A stretch of 64,000 nt of DNA from Alternaria dauci (Eukaryota > Ascomycota > Dothideomycetes > Pleosporales > Pleosporaceae): assembly GCF_042100115.1 (NCBI RefSeq), contig NC_091274.1, forward strand, positions 62,001 to 126,000. Direction: 5' to 3'. This document shows positions 33,850 to 45,067 of this stretch, in pieces. The position numbers were made by a program, and so were the translations under genes. Numbering within the stretch: position 1 is the first letter of the stretch; each line of letters begins with the position of its first letter. The notes under the pieces were generated by a model. It had not been told where the DNA came from. It saw only the letters and a list, made by a program, of their open reading frames with translations, and made no database searches.

Positions 33850-35237
33850 CACACCACATCGTCACGAAAAACATGGGGGCAAACGGCCAGCGCATATAAA
33901 GTCAGGGAACAAGGGCATAAAGGTAGAGTATGGACAGAAGTAAAAACACGTTCTTCTAGGCTGTTTGGAAACAGACCTCTGCGCGATATTGGCCTCTGTA
34001 TGGAATGCAGAATCTCCGCCTGTCCGCTGGCACTCATGTTGATTGGGTGTTGGCAATGATGCCCCCTGCACCAGACTTTAGCAAAGTCTGTAGGATAGAT
34101 TTACTAGCGTTTCTTCGTCTGAATGCTCGAGTTCTGATTTCTCTAGTGTCTATGGGGGTCAGGATGGCATTGACCTTGGCTGTTGTGGGCTGAGGGTAGG
34201 AGGTTGTTGCAGGGAGACACCTGCCGGTACTCCGTCCCAATCTCCTAACACGGCTGCAGACAGGAGCCAGATTCATCACACGGTTCTCGAAGTAGCTGCC
34301 AGTGAGCCTGCTCAAGGGGGATGGAGTCTTTTTTTCATTTGTTCGTCTCTACTCGAAGCGCAAACCACTCCTGCTATGTTACATGGTCAACAATATTTAC
34401 CTTTGATACGCGAATACTTTCAGGAACGACCTACCAGCGTTCCGAACACGCCTCCGCCACGTCCGGAACCAAAGCCGTATCCAACCGGGCCGCATCAGAG
34501 CGGCATCTCAAAGTTGGTTACCACGCTTCCGGACCTCGAGGCTACGGTACAATCATGTGCTGACATGGTATTGCCATGGCATGGATGCAACGTTGGCCAT
34601 GTGTGCCGTTGTATGGAGGGAAACATATGTTCAGTGCGACAAACAGTCGGAGGAGTCATGAGTTGGAAACCTCTGAGTGAGGAGTTGAGGGAGGTTGGAA
34701 TGGGACTAGGGAAGGTTAGCAGTAACGCAAGGAAGTTCAAGTAGGAGCGACGTGTGTTTTGGAGGAGAAGAGTGGAGTAGATGAAGAAGAGGAAGCAGAA
34801 CCGGAGGTTGGCCAGGAAGATGGAAGGCTTAACAGGAACTGGGGACGGCTGAGTATATGCTCAGGAAAACTAGTCTGCGGACTGGCTGGGTGACCAGTAT
34901 CGACGATGCAGGCCATCTCCGTCACAAATCTCCTCTTTTAGGCGTCAAGGGCTTGGCTTCGTTTACTTATTCTATAGAAGGGGGGTGGGAAACAGGGTAG
35001 CAAAGCAGGAAACAACCGCGACCACGATAGAAACATGTTTGAATGGAAAGCTTTTGATTTTTCTAACAAGCCGTGTAAGCCTGAGTGGGTATCCATGATG
35101 AACGCCATTGAATGTCTTGCAAAGACCCCAGTACTCCCTTTAACGCACAAAACCTGACTTTATCCCATCCGACTGCCATACGCTTCAGGACTTGCCCAAA
35201 ACGTTCCCGTGTATCCTTCACCGCATGCCCCCTCCCC
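33850..35237. other. Intergenic region without recognised gene
   Basis: About 1.4 kb. A plus-strand frame at 34376-34744 (122 codons) reads moderately well but has no motif, no partner exon and no similarity I recognise, so it is not called. Confidence 0.4.
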
Positions 35238-35812
35238 CTACCCACTCCTCACCGTACTCGCATCATCCCCCCCAGCACCCCCTCCCTCCCTCTTCTTCTT
35301 CTTCTTCCTCCTCTCCCCATCCGCCCCCGCCCCACCCTCCCCCTCCCCCTTCTTCTTCGGCGGCCTCCCCAGCTTCCCCTCTCTACCCCCTTCCTCGCCG
35401 CCCCCTCCATCCTTGTCCTGCAACACGGCCCCCTCATCCGTATCAAACGCCTTCCTCTTCCTCTTCAGCTCCTTATCCGTCTCCAGCATCTCGCTCACGC
35501 GCCCCAGTTTACTTGTGTCTCTGCGCAACATGAATTTGAAATCGTCGAGCTTGATTTTGGCGCGGCGCGCGTGGTGTGCGACGGAGGCGGCTTCGTGGCA
35601 CGTCTCGATGATGTAGTCGGTTATGATTTCGTCGAGGACGCGCATCGTTTCGGGGAGCGGGTAGTCGTTGTCGCCGAAGGCGAGGAGGAAGGCTTCTACT
35701 GTTGGAGTTGGTGTTAGTGTATATGGGGATGGAATGAGAGAGGGGATGGCTAACAGTCTTGAGTCGGGAACTGCTGGCCTTTTTGCCGCAGGCGCATGCG
35801 TGGCTCCGTCAT
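35238..35812 (-). CDS. TAF13: TFIID subunit TAF13
   Basis: Exon 1 is 35812-35755 (MTEPRMRLRQKGQQFPTQD) and exon 2 is 35698-35238. The 56-base GTTAGC..ACAG intron gives 172 residues. The histone fold spans about 20-105: LEAFLLAFGDNDYPLPET, then VLDEIITDYIIETCHEAA, then KIKLDDFKFMLRRD. This matches TAF13, which pairs with TAF11 in TFIID to help position TBP in RNA polymerase II initiation. The rest is a charged Lys/Gly-rich nuclear tail (GRPPKKK). The unspliced frame stays open upstream, but only the spliced form gives the family's MxEPRxRxRQKGQ-like start. It is divergent from the Kish gene. Confidence 0.9.
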
Positions 35813-36323
35813 GGTTGGTGTGTGGTGTGGTGTCTTTGTCGCGCTTCTTCCGCTCAGGTTCACACACGCGTGGTGTCTCGTTGTGCGCCGCCTTCTCCTA
35901 TTGTAGCCGTTTGTCGCGTGTCAACCCTAGTCGCGATACTGGGATATTAGGTATGGCCTGATTCGACAATGTATGAGGTCCGTGAGGTGAAGGTGCGATG
36001 GCTTGTAGTCGCGATTATCCGCAACACTAGCGCGACCAGCGCCAGCTGCAATGACGATCCCTCACGGAAGTCGCATGCGGGCGCGCACGGGCCCCACAAG
36101 GCCGCCGCGGACATGTATGCTTGCGACCACGACCACGACCACGACAACGACAATCCAGCCCAGAAGCGCGCGCGCATTCACTGGCAACAACTCCGACCCA
36201 GCACTCCAATTCTATCCGACTCTCCTACAGACACACACGAGCTACAACCCACACCGCCCACCGCCCACCTCCCATCCGCCCAAAGCCCTCCCTCTCTCCC
36301 AAAGCCACCTAGGCACTCTCACA
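35813..36323. other. Divergent TAF13/Kish promoter region
   Basis: About 510 bases between two divergent housekeeping genes. It includes a CACGAC-type short tandem repeat at 36124-36150. Frames that cross it appear to be chance. Confidence 0.45.
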
Positions 36324-36682
36324 ATGGTCCGTAACCCCCATCCACATCCACCCCCACCAACGCGCTAACAATCCAGACCGCCCTCTTCAACTTCCAATCC
36401 CTCCTCCTCGTCATCCTCCTCACAATCTGCACCGCAACCTACGCACACGCCACCTTCCCCACGTTCCTCGATTCAAGAAAGGACTCGTACTACATCAGCC
36501 CCGTGTGGAAGGCGGCGCGCATCGGCGAGCGGCTGAGTCCGTATGTGAGTCTGGCGTGTGTGGTTATGGCTGTAAGTCAGGGGCTCTCTTGATGTGTGGA
36601 GATGGATGGATGGGGGATAGATGGGGGATGGATGGATGGATGGATGGCTGACGATATATAGGTATTGCAATTTATGAGTTGA
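36324..36682 (+). CDS. Kish (TMEM167) Golgi membrane protein homolog
   Basis: Three exons: only the ATG (36324-36326), then 36377-36571, then 36662-36682, for 72 residues. The first intron is GTCCGT..CCAG with a CTAAC branch; the second is GTAAGT..ATAG. The protein has the Kish layout: ALFNFQSLLLVILLTICTA, a first membrane helix; KAARIGERLSPYV, the conserved loop; and a second short helix at the end. Human Kish-A has the same length. The family is needed in the early secretory pathway at the Golgi. Because the exons are tiny, the gene is easily missed. Phase, length and motif all agree, so confidence is high. Confidence 0.88.
36601..36648. repeat. GATG-type microsatellite in the second Kish intron
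   Basis: Imperfect GATG repeats interrupted by GGGGATA units; they lie within the last intron, so the protein is not changed. Confidence 0.8.
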
Positions 36683-37685
36683 GCGTCGTCATTGTTGTAT
36701 AAAGAGGTGCTGGGGGATAACGCGATCGAGATGGGCAGGGAGATAAGCATGGTTATGACGTGAAATTTCCCACTGTCATGCCTTGTGCCTCATCCACCTA
36801 CTCATCCAGCAAACAATGATTATCATCGCAAGATACGAGGCATGTCGTTCACGCAAATCGACAAATATCTACGTCAACAAACCACGGCACAGACATGTTC
36901 AGCTCATCACTCCACCATACCACACCCCATCATGCAATGTAGTCGAGTCCTGCAACCGCTTCTCCAAAGTCCAGAAGGTAGCCACAAAGTATGTAGTCGA
37001 CAACTCGCACCTAGAACCAACAAACCAATCACCGCGTCACACAACACAAGCCAATCCATTCCAAATCATCTTTTTTTGTCTTCATAAAATTAAAAAAGGA
37101 TATATACAACAAAACCCATACAAAAGCAAGCTTTTACACCTGCTACTATCATGTGCTACCAGTGTTACCAGCACAAAACACCCCATCTAATAGCCCTTCC
37201 GCCCGCCTACCCGCCTCCCATAAAACAAAACACCCACAAGACCCCAGTTTCGTACTTATAGCAGTTGATGATACACGACGTCTCCAGCGCCTAATACTAA
37301 ATCTCGTGAGATGAGAGTTTCTGACATTTTAAGCGTTTCCATGAAAACAAACAAACAATGAGAGGGACAAGAAAGCGAACAAAAAACAACCCAGACAAAC
37401 CAACCAACCCCCAAGTTCAAATGGACCCAGCAACTCCCCGTCCATTGCTGGCGAAACCCATGTATAAAGTGATGAAGAAGAAGAGGAGGAGGAAGAAGTG
37501 GCAATGGCGAAGGATGAGAAATCTCCCCCACACCAAACCCCAAGTCCAAGAATAAAGGGAGAAAAAGAACCATAAGCAACATAACCCATCTTCTGTCGTA
37601 AACACTCCAGCCAGAACGTCTCGTCAGCACTACAAACAGCAAGAAGAACCGGACCTAACTCGCTCTTCGCTTGCCGTTGCTGTTC
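36683..37685. other. Intergenic region between convergent genes
   Basis: About 1 kb between the Kish stop and the stop of the AHC1-like gene. It is A/C-rich and likely mostly 3' untranslated sequence. No coding sequence recognised. Confidence 0.45.
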
Positions 37686-39539
37686 TCAGTGCTCACGACT
37701 CCCCTCCCCCTTCTCAAAACACCCATGCAGCGCAGGCCGCTCACCCCTCCTCTCCTGCGCACCTTCCACATCACTCCCATCTTCAACCAAGACATCTACG
37801 TGGTGCAAATCCGGCTGACTATGCGCATCATCCGCGTCCTCGTCGTCGTCATCATCATGGTCGCTAACCAACCCGGGATTCGACTCGACAGTGTGGGGAC
37901 TGAGATGATGATCGACCGGAGAACTCGGCTCGTGGCGGTGGTGATGGTCGTTGTTGTTGTTGTTGTTGGAGGGCGAAGGGAAAGACAGTGGGAGGCGTGC
38001 GTGGCTGGAGTTAGATCCTTTCTTGCTGCCGGGTCGCGAGGATTGGGCCTTGCTTGCGGGAGCGCTGGCGGGGAGACGGGCGAGATGGGGTGGTACGGCG
38101 GAGACGGGGGTTGGTGCGGGACTGTCGTCGTCAGAAGCGTCTATGGCGTCGAGGTCGACCTTGGAACGCGCAGTCTCGACGAGCTCCTTGAAGTCACCTT
38201 GTGCGCCGCTGTTCTGGAAACGCGCAGCGAGGTACGGCATGGATGATGACTTGGCAAAGCTAGCCGGGATGGCGGTCTTGGAATCGTCACGTGGCGCGGC
38301 ACTCGGATCGCGATGAACTTCCCTAGCTTGGGGCACTGGTGCTGACTGTGATGCTAGCGGGTGGACGATACCGGGAGTAGCAGGGACGGGGAAAGATACG
38401 GCTGGCGGCGCAGCTGGGGTACTAGCTGGTTCAGTGGCGGCAACAGGAGTTCCGACTTCGTTGACATCGACAGGCACACCACAGGTGATGGCTGCAGCGT
38501 CGTGGCTCTTGAACACCTGCTGGTGCTTTATGCGGCAGTGGTTCAAGAAACCCTGCGTATTGGAGAAGTTGCTGTGACCACACGGGGCGCAGTACAAGCG
38601 CACCCACTGTCCGTCAGTCGATCGCTTGTGCAACAGCGGGTCAACCTTGGGCGCTGGTGCTGGAGTTTCACCAAGAGGCGTGAGCTTCAACATTCCAGTC
38701 GAAGTTCGCGACGTGCGGCCTCTGTGAGCCGACCCATAGTCAGCAAAGCTGCCGCGCGTCGTCCTGCCCTCCCCAGCGCCAAAGTAACCTTGAGCTTGCT
38801 GAGCAAGTGCGCGTTCAGAAACGGGGTCGAACTTGGCATCTGAGATCAACCATCTTGCATAGTGACGAGTGTACGGGCCATCAGTCACTCCCCAGGGAGC
38901 GGCATACTGCGGTTCCGTAAAGCCAGAGGGGGGTTGCAGTGAAGCACCAAGGCCTAGACTAACATTCTCACTGAGGCCTTCGGTACCCGGGAAAGGAATG
39001 AGCGAGCACCGCCTCAGCTGCTCGAGAGAAACCTGGCACTTGGCGAGCTCCTGTTCGATCAAACGGAGTTCGTTGTGCTTCAGCAGAATCTCGTAGTTGA
39101 TCTGCGCCTCGATGGCCTGCTGCACAGGGGTCAATCCAGAGTCCATGGTAGTAGATGACGTGTTGATAGATTCAGATTTGGTGGTTTGTTGTGACGCTCT
39201 CGAAGCCTTGCTCTTGCTCGCACCCTCCTTCCGTGAAGGTTGCGCCTTTGGTCGGACGTCCGGGGCCTCTGCAGGTGCTTTGGGTGCGTCGGCAGGACGT
39301 TCATTCTCGGCAGCGGCTTTTGCGTTTGCATTTCCGTTGACAGCTCTAATCTCACCGTGCGCGCCCTTCCACTTCTTCATTACTGGTTCAGGACTGTCAG
39401 TCCGCTTGCGCTTGATCTTGTTCATGAAGTGCGGCATGTCGACGACCGGCAGCGGTCTTGACTTGTGGAGGGTGGATTTCTCCATGATCTTGTCGCCAGG
39501 CGACTCGTTACACCATGGGAGGCGGAACATGGACTGCAT
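37686..39539 (-). CDS. AHC1-like C2H2 zinc-finger protein
   Basis: A single-exon gene of 617 residues. A disordered basic and Ala-rich N-terminus carries nuclear-type signals (KIKRKR). A helical segment (about 145-180, IEAQINYEILLKHNELRLIEQ) is a likely coiled coil. The zinc finger at about 314-338 reads RLYCAPCGHSNFSNTQGFLNHCRIKH and is followed by SHDAAAITCG; this form is typical of the AHC1-like C2H2 domain. AHC1 is a subunit of the yeast ADA histone acetyltransferase complex, so a nuclear chromatin role is likely. The C-terminus is low complexity, with runs of Asn/His and Asp. The first Met is used; later in-frame methionines could also serve. Confidence 0.75.
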   Translation of the reverse strand: MQSMFRLPWCNESPGDKIMEKSTLHKSRPLPVVDMPHFMNKIKRKRTDSPEPVMKKWKGAHGEIRAVNGNANAKAAAENERPADAPKAPAEAPDVRPKAQPSRKEGASKSKASRASQQTTKSESINTSSTTMDSGLTPVQQAIEAQINYEILLKHNELRLIEQELAKCQVSLEQLRRCSLIPFPGTEGLSENVSLGLGASLQPPSGFTEPQYAAPWGVTDGPYTRHYARWLISDAKFDPVSERALAQQAQGYFGAGEGRTTRGSFADYGSAHRGRTSRTSTGMLKLTPLGETPAPAPKVDPLLHKRSTDGQWVRLYCAPCGHSNFSNTQGFLNHCRIKHQQVFKSHDAAAITCGVPVDVNEVGTPVAATEPASTPAAPPAVSFPVPATPGIVHPLASQSAPVPQAREVHRDPSAAPRDDSKTAIPASFAKSSSMPYLAARFQNSGAQGDFKELVETARSKVDLDAIDASDDDSPAPTPVSAVPPHLARLPASAPASKAQSSRPGSKKGSNSSHARLPLSFPSPSNNNNNNDHHHRHEPSSPVDHHLSPHTVESNPGLVSDHDDDDDEDADDAHSQPDLHHVDVLVEDGSDVEGAQERRGERPALHGCFEKGEGSREH

Positions 39540-41301
39540 TGTGAAAGAAGTGGAAGCCTAAAACCAACAGAGCTCATCTGTAGTAGTGAGGGTCGTGCGC
39601 ATCGAAGTCCAGGTGCTAGCCAGGCTGCAGGATGACGTTGCGCCAACAGTAATGCGCGACTGGAGTTCGACGAGAAAATCGAACACAAGTCGTGCGAGGG
39701 AAGAATATTAAAACAGGTAGGGGGTATCAAGTGTGCGCGAAGGAGTGCAGGAAGAGAAGCAACAAGCAGTTAAGCCGTTGCGATGGTGACGTGGAGGGCA
39801 AGAGGCGCGATGATCGGCCACTTGATAAGGAAGAAACAGCCGCACCAGCACGAAATCTGTGAAAAGAATTCGCGAATACAGGACAGAGGGGTGTATTACA
39901 GGTGTGCAGGGCTACAGATGGCCGTGTAGAGGCGTGGTGGGGGAGGAGGCTGGGGATTGTGTGCCAGATGGCGATGATGTTGTGATGAAGGGCAGCAGCG
40001 ACGACGAAGTTCGGGGGGGAGCAGTCATCCAGCGCATTTCCACAAGTACGGGCTAAGCTAAGCGGCGCTAGCGGGGGTATCCTGGTCGAGCCACCTCCTT
40101 GCCGGAATTGGTGATGTGTGCCCTTGCGTCTCAGACAAAAGTCGTCAACAAAGCAATTCACATGCGAAAAATAACAGCTGGCCAACTTGTCGCAGTCCTC
40201 CCCCCTCCGACGACCCTCACTCGTCCCACTGCAGCATGTCGCTCCCGACTCAGCGCGTAAGGTTTGCTTTTCGCGCAATTTACATCATTATGGGGCCCTT
40301 CGCTAAGTCCTAGCCAAGGGGCGCGTCCGCCAACTCGCTGCCAGCAAACGTTCAACGACTCAAGTCTTGTCTCAGTCGTTATGTCATTCGGCTTGCCGGC
40401 TTAGGGCTGTCCGCGGGGGATTCGCAACGTGGTAAGCACTGGGAGGGCACTACGAGACGATCTATCAGTCAGATGTGCCCACGATAACATTTTTTGTCAT
40501 CGTACGCGCATGGACCGGCAATTCAAGGCGAGGCGGAAGCGTCGGATCATGGAACGATACCAGGGAAACACTATTTACTCTCCGATGGCCTGCGCGTGTC
40601 GCTTCGTCCACACGTCCCAGGCCTCGATCAGCATCCGGTGAAGTTTACACCTCACTCTCGCTGTGTGGAACAAGGTACTCGTCCTAGCCCCAGGAGGCCC
40701 AAGGTCAATTATGCTTCCAAGTGTGGACGCGCATGCAAGCCAAGCCAGCGCCACAAAGTGCCTCCGGCGTCCCAGCCCAGCCGGGCCTTAGTGCTGCCCT
40801 CCACACACTGGCGACCGGCAGCCGGTCCACTAAGACGCTGAGAGAGTGCACCCCCCCAGCTGAAACATTCTCAACACCACGATGGCGATCGGCTTCTATG
40901 CATCGTCCTCTCGCGACCGAAGACGTCATGTGACTTGCTGTCAACGCTTGGCAGCTTGATTTCTAATGTAACACAACAAGACGAGAATGTTCTGTAAAAG
41001 TGGTGGCAAGTCACGAGCACTTGATGGAGGCAACTTGTCTGGCAGTGTGACTCTTATGAGATATGCTGATGGAATTGCGTTGAGGGCCAAGCTGGTCGCG
41101 GTCCCGGGCCCTCTTCCGTCTCCGGCTTCGCCCGTGCTTTCGATGCGCGTTGCGTCGGCACGTGGGCCCACCGCTCCGATGCCCACTCCGAATCCAGATG
41201 TCCCCTCCATGACCCAAACCCCCTCCAACCATTGAGTACGCCAGATTCAAGAAACGAAAAGTAAAGAAAAATACGCCTATCGCAATGCTAAATTCCGCAA
41301 A
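39540..41301. other. Intergenic region without recognised gene
   Basis: About 1.76 kb. It includes the promoter of the AHC1-like gene on the left and the 3' end of the protoglobin gene on the right. Several overlapping short frames but nothing supported. Confidence 0.4.
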
Positions 41302-42287
41302 TCACGCGCTGCTACCCACAGCTCGTGGTATTGCACTCTGAGCGAAAGCACCCACACCTGGCGATGTCGATGCCGGCGCATCTGCGGCGCTCACCACATC
41401 GCCGTTGCTGGCATGTTCTTCCCCTCGACTCATGTTCTTGATTGCGTTTCTCAGCGCATCTTCGCCTTCGCGACCCGGCGTCATGGCCAGATTCTTGAAC
41501 GGACAAGTACCCGCTGCCAGCGCTGCATCTTCAATCTCGCTCTCGCTCTCGCTGCTGTCGCGCAGCACCTTCTTTCCATGCAAGAAACCCTCAGGCTCAA
41601 CTTCCGGTACTAACCGCTCCTCTGCAAACTCGTCGCCATCACGAACGTACCACTTGGCAAAGAGGTCGTTTTGAATCCAGATGACCTTGGACAGCGCCCT
41701 GACTAACGCGATTTTCTTGTCCATCTTGAGCCTAGGATGTGAAAGTACCGCTTCGGTGATGATGTCCTGCACGAATGAGAGCGTAACCCCGATGTGCACG
41801 TACTCAACATGCAAGGGATGTGCTCGTCCTTGGCCAACGTGCATCATACCGACTTTGTCGAGATACTCCCAAAACTCCATCTTGGACGGGTCGCTGCACA
41901 GCTTTGTGAGGTAGCCCCGCAGAAACATCTTGCGGTACAGGATCTGGGGTGAGGTCTCGCTCAAATTGGGATCCACCGGCCCTTCGTACGACGTCGATCT
42001 TGTCTCGAAGGCGCGTGCGGTTATGTCGTACTGCAGAAGCTTTTTGTAGACGATGTTGACGACGGCGGGGATGAGCGCTTTGATGTACTTGGCGCCTGTT
42101 GTGAGGGCATCGATGTCGCCTGCGTTGCGTTAGTCAAAGGTGGGCATGAGAAACGTTCGTCGAACGTACGTGAGCTGAAGTCGAGGAACGAGTGCAGGTA
42201 TTGTATCCGGGCTTCCAGATTGATGTAGAGATCGCGTCGGTCAATGTGCTGCATTGGTCGGCGGTTGAGGGGTGTCATGTTGGGCAT
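41302..42287 (-). CDS. Protoglobin-domain protein
   Basis: Exon 1 (42287-42170) starts MPNMTPLNRRPMQH; exon 2 (42119-41302) follows a GTACGT..GCAG intron with a CTAAC branch. The total is 311 residues. The core (about 20-210) matches the protoglobin/globin-sensor fold: ARIQYLHSFLDFSSRDIDAL, FLRGYLTKLCSDP, VGMMHVGQGRAHPLHVEY, then HIGVTLSFVQDII. A His in the HVEYVHIG stretch is the likely proximal haem ligand. The C-terminus is acidic, then low complexity. Protoglobins bind haem and gases; in fungi the role is not established. The frame also stays open upstream to 42431, so the start is the first Met near the domain. Confidence 0.8.
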
Positions 42288-42619
42288 CTTGGTCGTGTAT
42301 CTCGAACGCAGATTGCGCTTTTCTAATGAACAGTGCTTGTCGAAGTTCTTGAGATGATTTCTGAGCTGTGGTGATACTGAGTACCATATTCGGTTGCTAG
42401 ACCATATATCATTGTCGCGTCCAGTGTACACGAGGCGTCTTACTCAGGCAGGTGGCTCGTGCGCTGTGGTGGTGTGTTCGATCGTAAGATGGCGTGACGC
42501 TCGTCTTCCCATCGCAAGATCGCCAGATTCCACACAAATTGTATGCCCCAGTACCGTCGTTTCTGTTTATCACAACGTATCGAACCGATCCGCAATATGA
42601 CGTTATATGTCAACGCCTC
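42288..42619. other. Short intergenic region
   Basis: About 330 bases between the protoglobin start and the stop of the first HET gene, both on the minus strand. It should contain the protoglobin promoter. Confidence 0.4.
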
Positions 42620-44590
42620 CTATACCAAAACGACTTCGACAATTTCCGGATCCTTCACGTCAGGGTAGTAATCGATACACGTACCCATAAGGCGAAAGGT
42701 AGCAGGACCAGCGTCACTCTGGGAGTGATACGGCCGTATGATCAATCCAAAAGCCGAAGGCGAAGAGGCACCGGTTTGCGCATATTTTACTTTGGCCGCA
42801 TCCGGCGTGCGGAATACGAAATCGCCAGGTTCCACATGCGCGAAGGCGATACCGAACGTAGTCGATCCCTCCACTTCGTAGCAAAACCCTTCCAGTCTTT
42901 CCAATATTCTCGTGGCTTCAGCAGCGAACTTTTCCGTGTCAATCGGAAGTCGCTCTTCTGGCTGATGATTCGTTTGTAGTCCCATGAACTGTTGTGTAAG
43001 AGTGCACCAAGCGATATCTCTGTCATGCCATCCAAGTAAGCCACGCATGTCCCTACCACAGACTCCTCGTAAATCGAACGGTGGACGAAAGAGCACGTCC
43101 GGGACCCAGCGCACGGCAAAGGCCACAAACCATACTACCATGGACTTTGACCCGGCGTGCTGATCTATTGCAAAAGTTTTGAGGTAAGATACTACATTCA
43201 AGAGTATAGTTCTGGACTGAGTATGGTAGATGTGATGGATACAGCCGTGCAGTCGAAGTGCTCTCATCGTGTGCGAACACACAGGACGCATTGTATTGTT
43301 GTCCCATAGATCGTTTTTGATGGATTCGGACAGTGGATTTGATGACCAGATGTCATGTCGGCATTGCGAGGGACGCTGAATCGTGAGGACATGAATTTCA
43401 GGCTTTATCTTTCCAGTAAGGTTCCAGGCTGGTACCCATGAAGGCCAGCTTCCATTTTGAACAGCGAGGCTTCCAAATCGAACTGTGTGCTCCATAATAC
43501 ATCGAAACCTGCCGACTTCCATAGCACCGCTGGCGAAAGACGTATAGACGTGTGAGAAGTCTACACTGTAATCGACAGGGCAATACTGCAATGGCCCCCT
43601 CTTTTCCTTGTCGAATATTTCATCAGCTGATATCAGGCCATACAGTGAGTACAAACGATCGCGTTCACCCAAACAGGCGGCTTTGTGGTATATCCTGAGA
43701 AGGTCTAGTATGTTCTGGTAGGACGCCTCAACAGATTGCGCATGAGAGTTGCCTGTGAGATTCCTGTTGAGATATTCCATCATCAGGATACTGAAGAGTT
43801 GCCCACATAGAGCGATAACTTGATCATGGACACTGTGATCGACCTGCGTTTCACGATAAATCCGATGTAGTGCCATCATGCTCCTCATCAAAGTTTCCCA
43901 TAGGGTTTCACGGTCTCCGCAATGGACGAGCACGTCACGGCCAAGGTATATCTCTTGTAATACCCATCGTCTTGTGAACCAACTTCTAGAAACAAAGTGT
44001 TCCAAGGACAAGAAAGCCGGCGATAAGCTGTCTGGGAAAGTATGGCAGTGTCTCTTTGCTAAAATTTCTCGCTTGTCTTCACCCCAGCCGCCTGGCTCGA
44101 AGAGTTCATCGACAGCAAGCGCATCTTCGTCTGCAGCCGGACCTAGCCAAACATGCACTTTGAGAGCCGAGGAATAGACTCTGCCCATCAAACGTACTTG
44201 CTGACTCTTCTCCGCATTGTGGGCTTGATTGATGCATACTATGCTCTAATTAGAGCCTCTCGTTCATACAAGCATACATCGGCACGTACTAGCGTCTATC
44301 CATAAATGACGTGCTTCCTCAGGCTTCCGCAAGTATCGCAGCATCTCATCGACGACCAAGGTAATCCGAAGGCTTTTGCCATCGCACGTGAAAGACGTGA
44401 AGTCTTGCTGAGGTCCCCAGGCATATGACACACAGTTGTAGGCGGGTGGGTTCTCGTCATCGTCCCCGAGCTTCCGCACCAAAAGGTTCCCGATCAGAGG
44501 CTCAGTGAACGCACCTGGCTCTAGGTGCAGAACACGTATCTGGTCTTTGGCGTCTATCGCTTGGTATTCGTATATTTCGTGGTCTTCCAT
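42620..44590 (-). CDS. HET-domain protein 1
   Basis: Exons 44590-44290 and 44238-42620, with a GTACGT..ATAG intron inside the HET domain, encode 639 residues. HET landmarks in order: YNCVSYAWGPQ (about 51-61), HLWIDA|ICINQAHNAEKSQQV across the splice, MGRVYSSALKVHVWLGPA, and SRSWFTRRWVLQEIYLG. The C-terminal two thirds are variable, as usual; a segment near the end reads GIAFAHVEPGDFVFR. HET-domain proteins can trigger cell death in non-self recognition between fungal individuals; many are of unknown role. It lies tandem to a close relative at 45068-47109 with the same intron position, indicating local duplication. Confidence 0.9.
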
Positions 44591-45067
44591 ATTGATCTGT
44601 TGGATGCTTGCACTGAAGTGAAGTCTGCAGGTGCCGAATTGTGCGTTGTTTCGTGAAACGATGACGTCACTCTAAGGCTATCGGATTATGCAGGCTGAGG
44701 GCGCGCGGTTGAAGTGAGTACGCTGCTGTGGATCGATCATGTATCAAGGAAGGAGTGACGATTAGGCTGCAATGAAGTGGTTGAGGTGCCTCAGTCAACC
44801 TTCCGTACCCCGCACCTGTATGTTGAGGTGGGCTGTGACGGGGCTGTGCACATGCTTACTCCTGCAAGGCGTACTTCTTCGGTTCGCATTAGAACTATAC
44901 AGACACTGTGCATGCGAGACAGTAGGTCGGTATCTGCTGACAAAATTGATAGAATGGCCAAAATCTGACTTAGAGCTTGAGAGAACTGTTTGACTTCCAC
45001 AAGCCGCCCTTTCGCTCCACACCACCCTACGAAAGGCGTACATCGCGAACCAGCCTCATGTCAGTCT
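44591..45067. other. Spacer between the tandem HET genes
   Basis: About 480 bases holding the promoter of HET gene 1. No coding sequence recognised. Confidence 0.45.

Noticed and set aside
34376..34744. A 122-residue plus frame with a Pro-rich start
   Set aside because: No family, no exon partner and no clear conservation clue; length is within chance for this composition.
35238..35867. Unspliced 209-residue form of TAF13 starting MCEPERKKRD
   Set aside because: The intron with ATG 35812 gives the basic MTEPRMRLRQKGQ start expected before the histone fold; the unspliced form has an odd Pro/Thr insert.
39727..40278. A 183-residue minus frame upstream of the AHC1-like gene
   Set aside because: Low-complexity Ser/Leu composition and location in the likely promoter and leader of that gene.
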